Positions 23,165 to 35,667 of a stretch of DNA of 64,000 nt are shown in pieces; positions within the stretch are counted from its first letter, which is position 1, and each line of letters begins with the position of its first letter. The translations under genes were made by a program, and so were the position numbers. Under the pieces are notes generated by a model. That model was given only the letters and a program-made list of their open reading frames with translations, was not told the origin of the DNA and searched no databases. The stretch is from Endomychus coccineus (lineage: Eukaryota > Arthropoda > Insecta > Coleoptera > Endomychidae), in assembly GCA_958510875.1 (NCBI GenBank), contig OY294067.1, positions 56,184,039-56,248,038 of the forward strand. The letters are read 5' to 3'.

Positions 23165-23990
23165 TGGTGATAATAGGGACAGTATTTTTTTGGGGCGCGA
23201 AACCCCCTTTCAAGTGGTATATTTCTTCAGTTTTGCAAAAATGAAGCTATATCGACAGCTATATATAGTAGTGTATCGAACCCTCATAACACTAGTGTTT
23301 TTCTGGTTAGAAGTATATAACAACTTATCATTCCTTGGAATGCAAATAGATGGTAGACTAGACTGGAGGTGTCATGTGGACCAGGTCGCAAGAAGCCTGT
23401 CAAAATATTATGCGCTAAAAATAATAAGAAATCAAGTTAATTTGAATGCAACATTGGTGGCATACCATGATCACATCCACTCTAGCATACGATATGGAAT
23501 AATATTCTTGGGAAATTCCCTCGATGCCAATAGTTTTTTGTTTTAATATAAGATATACAGAAAGTTGCAAGCCTATTTTGTGAACAGAAGAAATTATTCA
23601 GGGAGTATGAGAGTCAACATTCATACTTGAAGCGTTTCAGACAGAATCTATTACGTGACAAAATAAATTATACTCATCTCCAAAAAAATGTCCAATACTC
23701 AATTATTAAGATATATAATAAACTGCCCATAGACATGAGAATGCAACCATTAAAGAAAATTAAGAGAAACTTGAAAAAAAATGTATAATCAAAAAAGCCT
23801 ATTACACATTGGACGAATATTTCCAAGACGACGAATATTGTATTTTAAACTGTAAAAAACTTGTCTTATGTCATTTATTACGTTTTGTTCATTTTGAACA
23901 TTTTGTCTATTGTAAATTTTTTTGACGTATTCTACACTGTCTTGTAAACAATATAAATGTAATAAATAAATACTATCTATCTATCTAAAC
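23165..23990 (+). pseudogene. Jockey-like LINE, C-terminal third with (CTAT)n tail
   Basis: The plus strand encodes NLSFLGMQIDGRLDWRCHV, ALKIIRNQVNLNATLVAYH and SSIRYGIIFLGNS (RT thumb region), then in other frames the tail (YSIIKIYNKLPIDIR). It ends with AATAAATAC and (CTAT)n at about 23970-23988. It is 5' truncated, has several frame changes, and lacks catalytic residues. It abuts a Penelope-like element at about 23995 and probably inserted into it. Confidence 0.85.
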
Positions 23991-23994
23991 AATT

Positions 23995-25640
23995 TGATTT
24001 GTCTACTGTGTGGGTTTGTTTATCTTTAGGTATTAAAGGTTGGAAAATATTTCCCAACACAGTTGTAGATTTTTGGTCACATTTAAATAATACTTTTTTT
24101 TTACATTTCTTAATTTTCTCTGAGGTCTCCGGAATTTATGGTATTGTTATGAAATTATCTGATGTATTACCGTTTATGTTATTTATTCATGTTATTCCAT
24201 TATATTGTTTATTCTTTCTTTCTTTAATGATGGGATTGAAAAATGTTTTTGGGTAACCATTTATTTCCAGTAAATTACGGACAATATTGAAATTTTTGGG
24301 ACGGTCCTGTGGGTGGGACAATTTAACAGCGCGATCTGTAAGGCAGTTTATCAACACGTTTTTTATAACTTGTTGATGCAACTGAATTGAAATGAAGATA
24401 ACGTTGAGACCAAACTTCTTTAGTGAACCATGAAGATTTTATTTTTCCATCTGCATCATGCCTAAATGTTCATATCTAGAAAATTTATGTTTTTGTTCAC
24501 TTCTATTTCACAAGTAATTTGAAGTTTACAGTGGAAATTGTAAAATTTATTAATCACGTACTGAATTTTATCATTGGAAACACGCATTAGGCAATCATCT
24601 ACATACCGTTTAAAGAAAACGGGTTGAAAATCTAATGAATTTATTACAGATTCCTTTTAGGCAAGCAATAGTAACTGGAATAGGAGATCCCATTGCTGTG
24701 CCGAATATTTGTCCAAAATATTGCTCACCATATTGAAAATAAGTGCATCCTAAACAAATTTTTACTGCATTTATGAATTCAGATTGATTAAGAGATGTGT
24801 GGTTTTTAATCTCTGCCCAACGTTTTTTTATGCTATTCATTTCCAAATCGACTGGTATGTTTGGAAATAAAGAAACAATGTCCAAGGAAATTAATAGATT
24901 ATCTACGGGTACGGATTGATTTTTTATAAATTCGTTAAATTTCCATGAGTCCTTCACATGAAATTCATTTTTTCCTTTTACATTGTTGATAGATTTTGGT
25001 AAAAATATTGATAAATTGTAGATAGGCGCTCCAATATTACTTTTATGTAGTTTCGGAAGTCCATAAATATAAGTTGCTTGCCCATTATGGCAAATTAATT
25101 TATTTTTCAATTCAATAGGGATTATCTTATGTTTGTACCATTTATTAATTGATTTATTCAATTGTACTGATGATGTAGGATCAGACTTGAATTTTTTGTA
25201 AGTTTCTTAATCATTTAATAGATTTCCTATTTTGTTTTCCTAGTCATCTCTATGTATTATGATAGTTTTATTATATTTATTATCCGCATTCAAAACTAAT
25301 AATTGAGGGTTAGCATCTACGAACTCTTTTGTCTTTTTCGTGTGATAGTTAAAACGCTATGTATATTTCTGCTTTCTGTTTATTCTTTTTATTTGCCAAG
25401 ATGTTATAAGTTTTATTTCTAATTTCATCTTTTTCTTCTTTGTAGAAGGATACGTATTGAAGAAACAGAAATTAAAAAACTCATGTAGACAGATTTGATT
25501 ATGTTACTTGATTCAATTCCTAAAAGTCATACTGGACCATTTCTTAGAGTGAACTTTGAACTTTTGAGATGGACGAAACAGATCTGAGTTAAGCCCGTTA
25601 ATTACGTTTCTTTTTGTAAGTCTGGGAGAAGATTTATATC
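23995..25640 (-). pseudogene. Penelope-like element reverse transcriptase
   Basis: On the minus strand, from about 25560: HRDD and DPTSSVQLNKSINKWYKHK, then YIYGLPKLHKS (RT motif), LISLDIVSLFPNIPVDL (first catalytic Asp in SLDIVSLF), QIFGTAMGSPI, and after a break FKRYVDDCLMRVSNDK near 24590 with the YVDD catalytic pair, followed by the linker region up to about 24000. These are the ordered RT motifs of Penelope-like elements. The GIY-YIG endonuclease domain is missing because the piece ends where the LINE tail begins. Frameshifts near 24650 and 24400 make it inactive. Confidence 0.85.
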
Positions 25641-25959
25641 ATGAATTTTCCGTTTGTTAACATTAATTTGTTAGATAGGTAGCGCTCTGAGTTCGGCTCA
25701 ATAATTGGAAATAAGTCCGACCCGTTTTCCAACTAGGAGGCTAAGCCGAATACTGCTAATGGGCAAACGGCTCTTTGGTTCGATATATTCTTGCACTGTA
25801 CTTGGAATAAAAGCTGCAACAATGTTTGTGAATGACCAAAGATCGTAATCATGCTACTTGTAATGGAAATTACAGCATGATGTGAGGATGGAACGAGGTT
25901 ATCTGAAATCAATACAGAATTTTCATTTGGTGAGTGATTTATATCATTATGTTGTAAGG

Positions 25960-26880
25960 AGAGTGTAAAATATAACGTGTTTTTATATATTTTCAAATGA
26001 CCACCGTTACTACGCTCACAAATTCTTGCCCTTTTTACCACATTCTGAATCACTTTTTGTAATGTTTCAATATGTATCAAGTTTATTTCCAGTCGAGCAT
26101 TATGTGCACCGCTTCCCTTGTATACATATACTTTTTCCTTTAAGTAACTATAAAGAAATTAATGAGGAGCTGGCAAATCTGGGAAACACGAAGGCCACCG
26201 ATAATCGGCCATTTCTTTAAGACGATTTAGAAAATGCTGCTCCAAGATCTTTATTGTAGCCCTAGCGGTGTGAATTGCTTTGGTACATTCTGTTGAAACC
26301 ATGAGTACTCGTGCTCTCGATGTAAATTTGCCAATAACAGATTTTGGAACCCTATATCGTTCTCGATTCACTGTCTGGGCAACATCTTGCGGGTCTTCAA
26401 AAAAATAAAAGCCGTCATCCTTCGTGTCGTAATTCTGCAGTCTTGATGGAGGGGCCTTTGGTGCATATTTTGGAGAGGCCGAAAACCGTGAATGTTCTTC
26501 CACACTAGTCAATGAATTATTCACAAAATTTGGATCGTTGTCTACAATGTTGAGGAAAGCATGGTAATATTCTAGGCGTACCTGGCAGTCTCTTGGATTA
26601 AGTCGTTGAACTATCTGTACTTTGTACCATACATATGAAGATCTTGTCCCCTTTGTTGCAGCGTTGCAGGATTATTGGTTACACTTTCCGCCACATGGTT
26701 TATGTTTTCATTGAATCGCGAAGTTTTTGGTTTTCCATTGCGCCTTGAATCTATTACGGTCCCTGCACATTCGAATGTCTCAATCGATCGAATTGTCAAA
26801 GCAGCTTGAATTTGTCTCGCATTAAAAAAAAATAACGATACCCTCATTGAGCTTATTAGTACTGCAGATGAGTTCGAGAG
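25960..26880 (-). pseudogene. Tc1-like transposase, degraded
   Basis: Minus strand, N to C: an HTH region (RSIETFECAGTVIDSRRNGK, NINHVAESVTNNPATLQQR) at 26850-26620, then LVQRLNPRDCQVRLEYYH and NDPNFVNNSLTSVEEH. The first Asp motif (usually SDEAHF) is unrecognisable and a block including WCG is deleted. CTKAIHTARATIKILEQHF occupies the place of the DGATxHTAR motif, with the Asp lost. YRWPSCFPDLPAPH matches the third-residue region, and VVKRARICERSNGGHL is the usual C-terminus. With two catalytic positions gone it is inactive. Termini were not identified. Confidence 0.8.
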
Positions 26881-27739
26881 TTACTGGTTGATCTAGAGCA
26901 GGGGTCTCCAAACTTTCCAGCCTTAGGGCCATACTGTTTACTCCAGGAAGTTTCAAGGGCCAAAACAGTTTTAATTTTCCTGTCATTAACTATAATTTCT
27001 AGACTAATCGCCGAGTACGAGCCCTGAGCGAGCATACGCTTGCTAAATTCACTAGTTCAATTACTATTGTGTACCAACTGTACTTTATTGCTACGACCGC
27101 AACACTTGACGACGCCTGGTGGTCACACGCGAAAATAGGTAGCGCTAGTAGTACTTTGGAGAGCTAAGTAACAATTAAACATTGGCGAATAATCTCGTTG
27201 TTTCGTGAAAGTCCTGGTGTATTCTACTAACTTCTAGATGTCAGGAAATGGAGTATAAGATGCCTAGCGGCGCGACCGCGAGTCAGTCCACCTAGGGAAA
27301 GGGAGCGAAATTGTCTGTTGTGAAATAAAGTAATGCGTAACTCCTTAAGAAGTGTTTGTTCGTGTTCAAAAGACTTCCTCGTAACAGTATTTTGATTTGA
27401 CTTGTTCTTTTTGTGGGTGATTTACTAGTATGGATAAGAAGCGAAAAGTAGACAGTGAATGCATAACATTCAAAGATCAATTGAGCTTTCAATATTTCGT
27501 AATTGTAAATAAGAAGTTTGATTTGCAATGAAACCATAGCCGTACGAATGTGCCCCGAAAAAGTAAATTTATTTAAATATGTCAGTTCGTCAGCAACTAC
27601 CGTGGCTCGGAGGGTAGAAGACATCGCAGAATATATACAAAAATGGACATCTTGAGTGGTCTTCTCTGGCCTTGGATGAGTTCACGGATGTGTCAGATAA
27701 TGCTCAGGTGTTGATTACTTATAGAGATCATTGTAAGCG

Positions 27740-28617
27740 GTATGGAAAAAGGGTTCATCGTAGGCACATTCTTTTATGACCTAAGCAAAGCTTTTGACCT
27801 GGTTTCCCCTTCCATTCTTGTTGATAAACTGAAATTTTACAAATTTCATGACAACAGCTGTAATTTAATTCATTCTTTTTTATCCAACCGAAAACAGTAC
27901 ACTGTCATCAATGGAACCTCCTCGGAACATGGTGAGGTTGTCAGTGGAGTTCCACAGGGATCTGTCCTTGGTCCGCTACTGTTCATTATTTATATTAATG
28001 ATCTGGTTCAAGCGGTGGGACTGGCTGATCTCCTGCTCTTTGCTGATGACACCAGTATGGTCCGAAGCGAGAATAATTAAAGGGATTTGGTGGCTTTTTG
28101 AATGGTTTTGTGCAAATGAACTGTCGTAAACCTTGACAAAACTGGTATAGTGCTATTCACACACAGAAACATTACTTTTGAAAACCCTGACTATATAAAG
28201 TTTTTGGGTATCTTATTTGATCCAGTCCTTAGTTGGGAATGTCATGTTGATAGTGTAGCTAACAAAATCTCCAAAAATAATTTCTTGATAAGAAATTTAG
28301 TAAACTACTTGCCTGAAGAGGCGATGAGCATGGCATACTTCTAGGATTTTTGCCTTCAAAGAAACGTGTTGAGAATCTTAGCAAAGAAACGTTTTAGAGA
28401 TGACGTTAGAAACAGTTTTATTGATTTCAAAATTATGACTTTTCCGTCACTATATATTTATAATTGCATACTAATGGGTATGTCGTCTGATACACATGTT
28501 TTTAATAATAATCTGCATAATTATAACACTAGATGTTGCCATAGTATTCATATTGACTACTTAAGATTAAATTCGAGTCGCTGTTCTGCTAACTAAATAC
28601 TCTTACTCTTACTCTTA
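27740..28617 (+). pseudogene. Jockey-like LINE RT fragment nested in the hAT
   Basis: The plus-strand text contains [20 protein letters not shown] (first catalytic Asp), [20 protein letters not shown] and [11 protein letters not shown] (catalytic FADD), so the palm core is intact over 112 residues up to a stop at 28078. Further on, IKFLGILFDPVLSWECHVD and the thumb follow in other frames. A (TTACTC)n tail near 28598-28617 marks the 3' end. It is truncated on the 5' side and interrupts the hAT gene; no clear TSD was found. Confidence 0.85.
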
Positions 28618-29002
28618 GTTGCGGAAAAGTCCTTCGGCGCTTTTGCGAACTTCGAGCAGTGATTGAAATTTTTTTGAATGAAAAGCATCACCCTCTTACC
28701 GAATTACAAATTATCGAATGGCTGTGGAAGTTACCAGTCTATGTCGATTTGATAAAAACATATGAATGAACTGAATTTGAAATTGCAAAGAGAAAACCAG
28801 CTTCTCCCTGATTTATACACTATTATCAAATCGTTTCGGCAGGAAATAATACTGTTTTAATCACAATTACGTAAAAAATGGTTCACACATTTTAAAACAT
28901 GTGAAATATTCCTCCACACTACTGAAACTGAGTTTCCCGTTGATTTTGCAATCTAAGCTTTGAGTGCTTTGAAGATAAATTTTGATACTCGTTTCTCAGA
29001 CT

Positions 29003-29581
29003 CACCGTCGTACATACAGGTCTGGAAATTCGGGGCTGTTTCCTATGTGAGAAGTGGGACCGCTAAGCGTCGACTGTCGCGTAGTACCAAAAGACGTCAC
29101 GTGAGAGTATTCTCTGACAACTGTCAGTTGACTTGTAAACACAAGGAATACCTGCGTTTTTAGAAACAAATTACGAAACCGTGCATTGTGCCGAAATGCA
29201 AAACGGGGTACAGAAGTGTAAAGCAAGAAATCTGTTTTTAAAGTGCCGAAAGATGCGGAAATGCGAAAAAAGTGGATGCTTGCGATTCCGGATAGAAATT
29301 GTTTTAACGAAGTCTTTTATGTGTGCGAGCATGTATAACGAAAAAGGGGAAGTTATTTTTAAGGTGAGTAATACATTTTGACAAGAGTAACAATTCTATT
29401 CCTCGCTCAAATCAGAATACTTAGTAACACTGCTTGCGAACTTGCGATTCCGGAAAGAATTCGTTTTACCACTTCGAGATCCTAGCGCTAGTTAGCGGCT
29501 GAGCGAGGGACTACGAGTTTGGCGACGCGTAAGAGACCCATGTCAAACATACGAGTTCCCAGACCAGTATGTACGACCGTG
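29003..29581 (+). mobile_element. P-element-like short transposon with THAP remnant (579 bp)
   Basis: The ends CACCGTCGTACATACAGG and the complement of CACGGTCGTACATACTGG form TIRs of about 23 bases. CTCAGACT at 28995-29002 is repeated exactly at 29582-29589, an 8-bp TSD as for P elements. Removing the block rejoins the hAT text NFDTRFSD with FDVIANAIKIF. The element contains a THAP-domain exon but no catalytic region, so it is non-autonomous. Confidence 0.85.
29170..29375 (+). pseudogene. THAP DNA-binding domain remnant
   Basis: Frame 1 reads KPCIVPKCKTGYRSVKQ (the C-x4-C start of a THAP finger); after a one- or two-base shift it reads VFKVPKDAEMRKKWMLAIP and DRNCFNEVFYVCEHV. The invariant Trp and Pro are present, and Cys-x-His near the end has one residue fewer than the usual Cys-x2-His. 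AAGGTGAGTAAT at about 29361 looks like a 5' splice site right after the domain. P transposases carry this finger at their N-terminus to bind their own DNA. Confidence 0.75.
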
Positions 29582-30223
29582 CTCAGACTTTGATGTCATT
29601 GCGAATGCAATTAAGATTTTTCAAAATCCGTTGATACTGACATTGAAACCATAGCTCCGGGATTTCAAATGGAAATTATTGATTTAAAGTGCGGTGATAT
29701 AATTAAGAACAAATATCAAAACTCATTTTTGTTGGAGTCTTCCACTGGTACAATTTGATAATTTGCATAAATTTACTCGTGGGCTGTTTTCTGTTTTTGA
29801 TACTACTTACTTGTGTGAGAAAACATTCTCCAAAATGAAGTACACAAAGAATGTTTACAGATCTAAATTAACCGATGAGCATCTTAAATCTCTTTTAATA
29901 ATTAGTACAAATAAAATTGGTTCACAACTACAAACTATTGTCAGTGGAAAATCACAATTACGTAAGTCTCATTAGTATTTTATATGTTACAATGTTTATA
30001 TGTTTATATGTTATAATGTTTATAATGTTAGTGGGATTCATTTCAATTCTTTGTTAGTTAGTATGCTTAAGTTAAATTTTCTGCGTATTATACTTGTCAT
30101 TAAGTTTTACCTAGCAAGTAAATAAAACCGAGTTATTATCATTCTGTGTCTTCTTATTCAGCTTATCACAACAATAAGCCATTAGCTGTCGCGGGCCGTA
30201 ATATGGAGATTCCTGATCTAGAG

Positions 30224-32984
30224 CAACCTAATAACCTTTGTGGATCATATCTAATAAGTGATTTATTCATTTGTTCATAATTTCAAATAATAAACTTTCT
30301 CTAAGTGAGATAACTGACTGAAAACTCAAAACGTCAATTACAGACAACTAATAGGAAAGTTATACCTTTACCTTATATGGAATCAACGATACAATTTCAA
30401 TTCAAACGTAATCGTATAGGATACAAGACTATTTATTTGATAATCTATGGTTTTGATATGTTATGCGTTACAGTTGGCATCACAGGAAGTGCGTTTTCGT
30501 CCTTCGTGTGATACAATAATTATAAGTACTACTTGTTCTATCAATTTTGCTTTGAAAGTAGTATAGCTACGTTGCTATGGAATGAACCTACGAAATATAT
30601 CTGTTGGACGAGTATAGAATATCTATAGATAATACGAGACTAATTATTATAGTGAACGGTGTCATTAGAGATAAATGAAATTCAAACTTCATCATGAATA
30701 ACAGATAGTACGATTCTTTATCAACGCTCACCAGTGAATTTAGAAGTGCAATAACGACCATAATATATTATTGTTGTTAGGTAATTGCTTGTACTTAAAT
30801 TAAATTTTCAAATATGTGATGTGATTATGTTTGATACAACCCAGTGAACCCTAAGAATGTATTCATAGTTTATTACACCATTCATGATTTTGATATGTTT
30901 AAACATTTTAATATTGAATTATTAGTTCTTGTAGAAAAGTATTTTGAATATCGTGAATTTGAATTACATCTTACGTGGAGTGGCATTTCATGACTGCATT
31001 GCGAAATTGTTCAACGATTACTGATCCACGTGAAGTTAATATAATGAATTTCCTAAGAGACTAGTCACCGTATAAATTGGTCAAGGAAAAAATATAGATA
31101 TTGTGGATTAGTGTTATATATTTTATATACAAAAGTAATTATTGTGAAGTACTGAATTTGTTACATTTCAAACAGTTCACCTTATTCTTTTTTTATAAGC
31201 GAGTCTTTTGTTTGTATATTTAATTACAGTCAGTTATCTCACTGAGAGAATCTAAATCATTTGAAATTATTAACCTATAGGCAAATTAGGTTTCTCCTGA
31301 AATTCTGGATCGACCTCTAAGACGTCTGCTGTTTCACTCTCCCGGGTTCATCAGCAGAACGAGTAAGCTACAATATTATCGGTCGATGCTTTTGTCCAGG
31401 TATTTTTGTCGTACTTCAGTGAAGTATTAGATGTTCATTTGGTTAACGTTGGGTCCTTTTGATGGGCATCTACTCTCGGGTAGGTGGACAAAGATATCGA
31501 CCGGTAGCACTGAAGCTTACTCGTTTTGCTGATGAAGTTGAGAGAGCGAAATAATCTGGAATTATTAACTGCAATTTTACTGGTCATCACCCTAGCAAAT
31601 TAATGGCGATAATCATTAATATAACCAATATAGATCTTAAAAAAAGAATTTAAAATGGCTACTTCAGAGATATCGTGATTTTACAAACTCATGTTAAGAA
31701 TCATGTGAATTTCATTACATTCTTCAAATTACAGAAATTTTATTCATTCTGTCCTCTGTGGTGTGCAATAGTGAGATATTAAAATTAAAGTCTATATAGT
31801 AACTATTTAAAAAGTATGTATGGAATTAGGTATGATTGAAACAAAGACGATATTCATCTTGTACAGGTTCCTCATGCAGCAACAGTCTGTCCTCAGAGAA
31901 TACCGGGACTTTTCCCGGTGGGCCGGACTCCTTGATGGGCCGCTGGAGTCCGGCCATGTCAACAATATGCAACCAAAATAGAAATCAATTTACATACGTT
32001 TTAACTCTTTCCCTGATTCAAGTGTTAAGTTTTACGAGGTTGAAATCTATAAAAAATCGTCTAAGAAATCAATTATTCTAAGAATATTCAGTGTTTCTAG
32101 CTGATGGCTTGCAACAGGGACATTTTCAACAATCTAAATCCATATGAAATTATTAACAAAGAGTTGTTTAGTTTTAATTTACAGTATTTTCAAAATCAAG
32201 CATATTATAATGACTTATTGTTGAATAAATAAATAAGTCAATATAGTCGTTTTGGTTCCCAATTAACGTCAACATGAAAACCTGTAAACTCAATACGTTC
32301 AAAATGTTTTATTTATCACGGTTTTATTTTTTCTTATTTATTGTTTAAACGTCAGTTTTTAATTTCGTTAAAACGTCTAGTACATATTTGTAAAATATGT
32401 ACCCAATTTCTTAGAGTACTTTAATAATGTTCTTAATTAATTTTTGAATAAAACTGAGAACATTTATTGTTTTTAAAGGTTCTATTTCTTTCTAGTTCTA
32501 TACTAACTCACACTAACAGCCGCAATAGAAATCATCGATTGAAGTTGAAATTTACAAAAAGCGTCCTACTGACTCGTGGAGATGTCCAGTTTGAATGTAT
32601 GTGGGAATACGACCTTTTGAACATCAGCTCTTTTATTTGAATTGAGTCGTATTCGAGTTCAAAGTTCGAACCTAACCGCTCCGAGCGAAGAGTGAAAGAA
32701 TCCTTATGTACACAATGTAGCTTGAAATATCTTTACGAGATTGGGGTCAATTAGAAGTAGCTATTAGGAGGAACATGATAGGTAGTCTCCGGAAAACTCT
32801 GAAAGAAAAACCACATAAAATGTATTTAAGTTCCATGTACTTAGGATTTCAAAATATGTTCTCTTTTTCCATCAAGATCTATTTTTTGAAATCTTTACAT
32901 TTAGTTGTGTTTCGAAAAATTGTGGCCTCTAATGGTAGGTCTGTCGGATACCACAACTCTATTTCTTCTTGACTCTTATTCATT
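30224..32984. other. Long unassigned AT-rich sequence
   Basis: I recognise no gene over about 2.7 kb apart from a hairpin at 31325-31562. A short plus-strand stretch at about 31990-32235 (FNSFPDSSVKFYEV, ending in TTGAATAAATAAATAAG) might be the last bases of a LINE, but the similarity is too weak to annotate. Confidence 0.4.
31325..31562. repeat. Inverted repeat (about 75-bp arms) with CTGATGA...GAAA motif
   Basis: The left arm (around CATCAGCAGAACGAGTAAGC) and the right arm (GCTTACTCGTTTTGCTGATG) are complementary with some changes, and both go on through GGTCGAT. On the outward strand each arm has CTGATGA and, 12 bases later, GAAA, the core of a hammerhead ribozyme, but I cannot find a matching stem I. 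Confidence 0.55.
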
Positions 32985-33600
32985 CCCTTGTAATATATAT
33001 TTCTACTAATGTAACTTGACGACATAATAAGCAACAACACTTAAAAATAGCAACCATAATCAACAAACTATGAATAAAAAGAAGAACGGTATTAATGAAG
33101 CAACAAGAAGAACGATTTTTACTAGTGTAGTGGTGATTAAAACAATCATTACAAACGACGCAGCCGCTGTCCCCACGGTCTGTTGTGCTCTTCGGCGGAT
33201 GGCCAAAGTCATATTTTTTTCTCGATTTAATGTCTTGCATTCTGACAGTATGTATTTGGCAGTTTCTGTCCCTTTACTGCATTGTATGACCAGTCAATAG
33301 GCCTGTTATTGTTCGGACCTGATTCCCACTCATGTTTCATTTCTATTTTCCGACCGTTCCGACGATTGTTCTTTGACCTTGTCAAGTATGCTCCCTCGGA
33401 ATGTGGTTTGAGTCACTCCGTGTACATGTTGTGAGCCAATATATGGAACTGGCACATTTCCGAATTATGTACAATTCCGCTTAGGATACAAAGTTTGTAT
33501 TCCCAGTGTCTTGGAACCGTCTGAAGTTATGTAGTCCGTTGGTTTAATTTCAAGAATGTTACCTCCACGATTTCCTTGCTATGGCCTTTTTAATTAATCG
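32985..33600 (-). pseudogene. Possible RNase H-type LINE tail
   Basis: On the minus strand KGTETAKYILSECKTLNREK near 33220 resembles the ETAxHILxECxxL part of R1/I-type LINE C-termini, and TSDGSKTLG near 33520 could be an RNase H start. Frames change often and other regions do not match, so this is a weak call. Confidence 0.3.
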
Positions 33601-33684
33601 GTAGTTTGAAGCCTCAGAAGACCAATACTTCCTTGTATTCTGTTTTCAACTGAAATTATGAATTGGAATTGAAATATATATCTA

Positions 33685-35665
33685 CGAGGACAAGGTGAAA
33701 AGTCCCTGATAAATTAAATAAGGAATGATTTATTTGGTCAAAACTTACTTTATTTCTCAACGTAAACTCATTGTAGCCCGATACACTTCATCCAACGTTT
33801 TCATAATTTTTCGATCCCTTCCAAATAATGCGATTTCGGCAATCCTTCAAAATAGGGGTTTGTTTCAGCTATGACCTCATCGTTGGAGCCAATTCTCTTT
33901 CCGTCGAGCCATTTTTCACCCAATTCGTAGCGCAATTCATGCAATTTTGCCATTGCGACTGCGGATCTGTGCACCGGTGCTTTGTCCTGCTGGAAGAGCA
34001 CTTTTTTCTTTGCCAAATACGGCCGCTTTCGCTTCAAATCGGCGTCGATTCGATCCAACAACTCTGCATAATATACGCCGGTGATCGTTTTGCCCTTTTC
34101 AAGGTAATCGAGATGGACGATACCGTGTAAATCCCAAAAAACTGTTGCCTTGACTTTGTTGGCCAATAAACCCACTTTGACCTTTTTCGGCTTTGATTCG
34201 CCAGGACAAGGACACTGTTTCGATTGCTCTTTGGTCTGTGGTGTGTTGTGATGGATCCATGTTTCGTCCACAGTTACACTCACACGGTCGTGCTTGTTGT
34301 CAACAGAGAAGAAATGCTGAACCCATTTGGAAAATAGCTTTCTCATATTCAAAAATGTATGAAAAATGTTTCGTACCCGTTCGGTTGAGATGTCCATAGC
34401 CTCAGCAATCTCGTGCACTTTCTGGCATTGTAACCTCAATGACACGCACTTGGAAAACTCAAACGTAATCCAGAGATGGATTTTGAGAACTATATGTGGT
34501 AAACCACTCATATTTTCTAATGGTAAATTACATGTCGAATCGGGGATACTTGATGTTAGACAACTTTTCTGTGTAAACATATTGGTCAACATCAAGAAAA
34601 ATGAAATTATCACCCACCCTGTCACACACACACCTACAGCACAAGGAATAAGACCAACTCGCTAAGTGTACCTCGCTGCTTCAAAACAATAGGTCAACGC
34701 CATTGCGGTTTTCTTGCACCAAAACTCTATAGTTTGATGCCAAACGAAATCAGAAACACGAATAGTATCAACATATTCAAGAGAAACACAAAAAACTGGA
34801 TTTTGAATTATGGAAGGAGCAGGCTGCATGATTTGGTTAATCAAAAGACCCATTGATGATAGTTACATCAGGTTTCACCCAGCCGGCAAACGCTTCACTA
34901 AATTAAATTGTGTTCTTTAACCAAAACAGTGAAAGGTGTGCTGATCCTTATTATTGAATGTTGTGTGATGTGTTGTGCTGGTTGTTGTGCGAATCGGGAT
35001 GTGTCTGTTTATATGCTTGTGTATAGGTGTATATGAGAGGACACGTTTACGCATATCACCTAATTTGCTATTTATATTTAAAGTTATTTCGTCATAAATT
35101 ATGTTTTTTCTTGTGGTTCACTTCTACTTATACCAATTATAAATAATGAAGTAAATTGAAATCACGTACAAGCGATAGTTCCCTCGGAACTAAAGCTTCT
35201 GTGATATTCCCTGTTTATTTGTATCATCTCAATTATACACTCTATTATCATTTTTTGTGTGTGAATAAACATTATTATTATTATATTATAAATAATGGGA
35301 CGACCAGAACGTTCAGCGTCCTTTGTGTATGACTACCACAACGGAAATCAGTAAACCACTTGAGAATCGTTCCAATCGATGGTGAAGAGTCCCCATAATG
35401 TTTAACAAGCGATGCTTTAGTTTGCGTAACGTTTTTCCACGCAGGAAATAATGTTTAATCATGACGCGAAATTCACTTCTTTCCATGTTTACAAAAATCT
35501 TCAAGATTGCTTGCTTTCTATGGGTGTCAAAACAAAATTGAATGACATATCAGTCTGAAACTTTTAGTGCGTTCTAGTTAGAGATGGTATATCACAAATG
35601 TCACATGGATTTTCGATTGTGGTGCCATCTGATTTATTTTTCAGGGACTTTTCACCTTGCCCCCG
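33685..35665 (-). mobile_element. Mariner element 2 (irritans-like) with both TIRs
   Basis: TIRs CGAGGACAAGGTGAAAAG and its complement end at TA on both sides (33683-33684 and 35666-35667). The minus-strand transposase keeps MERSEFRVMIKHYFLRGK, VHEIAEAMDISTERVRNI, VDETWIHHNTPQTKEQSKQ (first Asp), VFWDLHGIVHLDYLEKGKT, LFQQDKAPVHRSAVAMAK (second Asp) and GSNDEVIAETNPYFEG. The segment with the third Asp (between ELRYEL and GEKWL) is deleted, and a LINE splits the gene at 34441-35295, so it is dead. Confidence 0.9.
34441..35295 (+). pseudogene. LINE 3' fragment nested in mariner 2
   Basis: The plus strand shows IQRWILRTICGKPLIFSNGK, GILDVRQLFCVNILVNI, then in other frames VPRCFKTIGQRHCGFLAPKL and YSLMPNEIRNTNSINIFKRN, the recognised end of a LINE reverse transcriptase. 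A (TTA)n-rich tail (ATTATTATTATATTATAAATAAT) closes it at 35295. It interrupts mariner text between CCTCAAT and GGGACGACCAGAACG. 5' truncated; the exact TSD is uncertain (possibly AAT). Confidence 0.8.
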
Positions 35666-35667
35666 TA

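Larger units (their letters stand above)
27431..29990 (+). pseudogene. hAT transposase (GTF2IRD2/ZBED-like), fragmented
   Basis: The start MDKKRKVDSECITFKDQ at 27431 is followed by a broken BED-finger region; an internal deletion is likely near 27537. [15 protein letters not shown] near 27680 carries the first catalytic Asp region. After the LINE, the text CELRAVIEIFLNEKHHPL, IIEWLWKLPVYVDLIKT and LPDLYTIIKSFRQE (28620-28840), NFDTRFSD (28975), then after the P-like element SDFDVIANAIKIFQNPL and finally YLCEKTFSKMKYTKNVYRSK with LTDEHLKSLLIIS (C-terminal dimerisation region) appear in order. The segment with the second Asp is missing, so it is inactive. Confidence 0.85.
26899..30215 (+). mobile_element. 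GTF2IRD2-like hAT element with nested insertions (3,317 bp)
   Basis: The ends CAGGGGTCTCCAAACT and GGAGATTCCTG bound it. ATCTAGAG at 26891-26898 is repeated exactly at 30216-30223. The 5' UTR, a start-codon region at 27431 and the C-terminal transposase near 29970 belong to it. A LINE (about 27740-28617) and a P-like element (29003-29581) sit inside. The 3' 120 bases match 11.2 kb in inverse orientation. Confidence 0.9.

Noticed and set aside
34662..34853. Minus-strand open frame of 63 codons within the LINE inside mariner 2, and its in-frame neighbour running into mariner (276 codons)
   Set aside because: The plus-strand frames of the same bases give clear LINE text; the long minus frame is a chance fusion of antisense LINE with mariner transposase, not a real gene.
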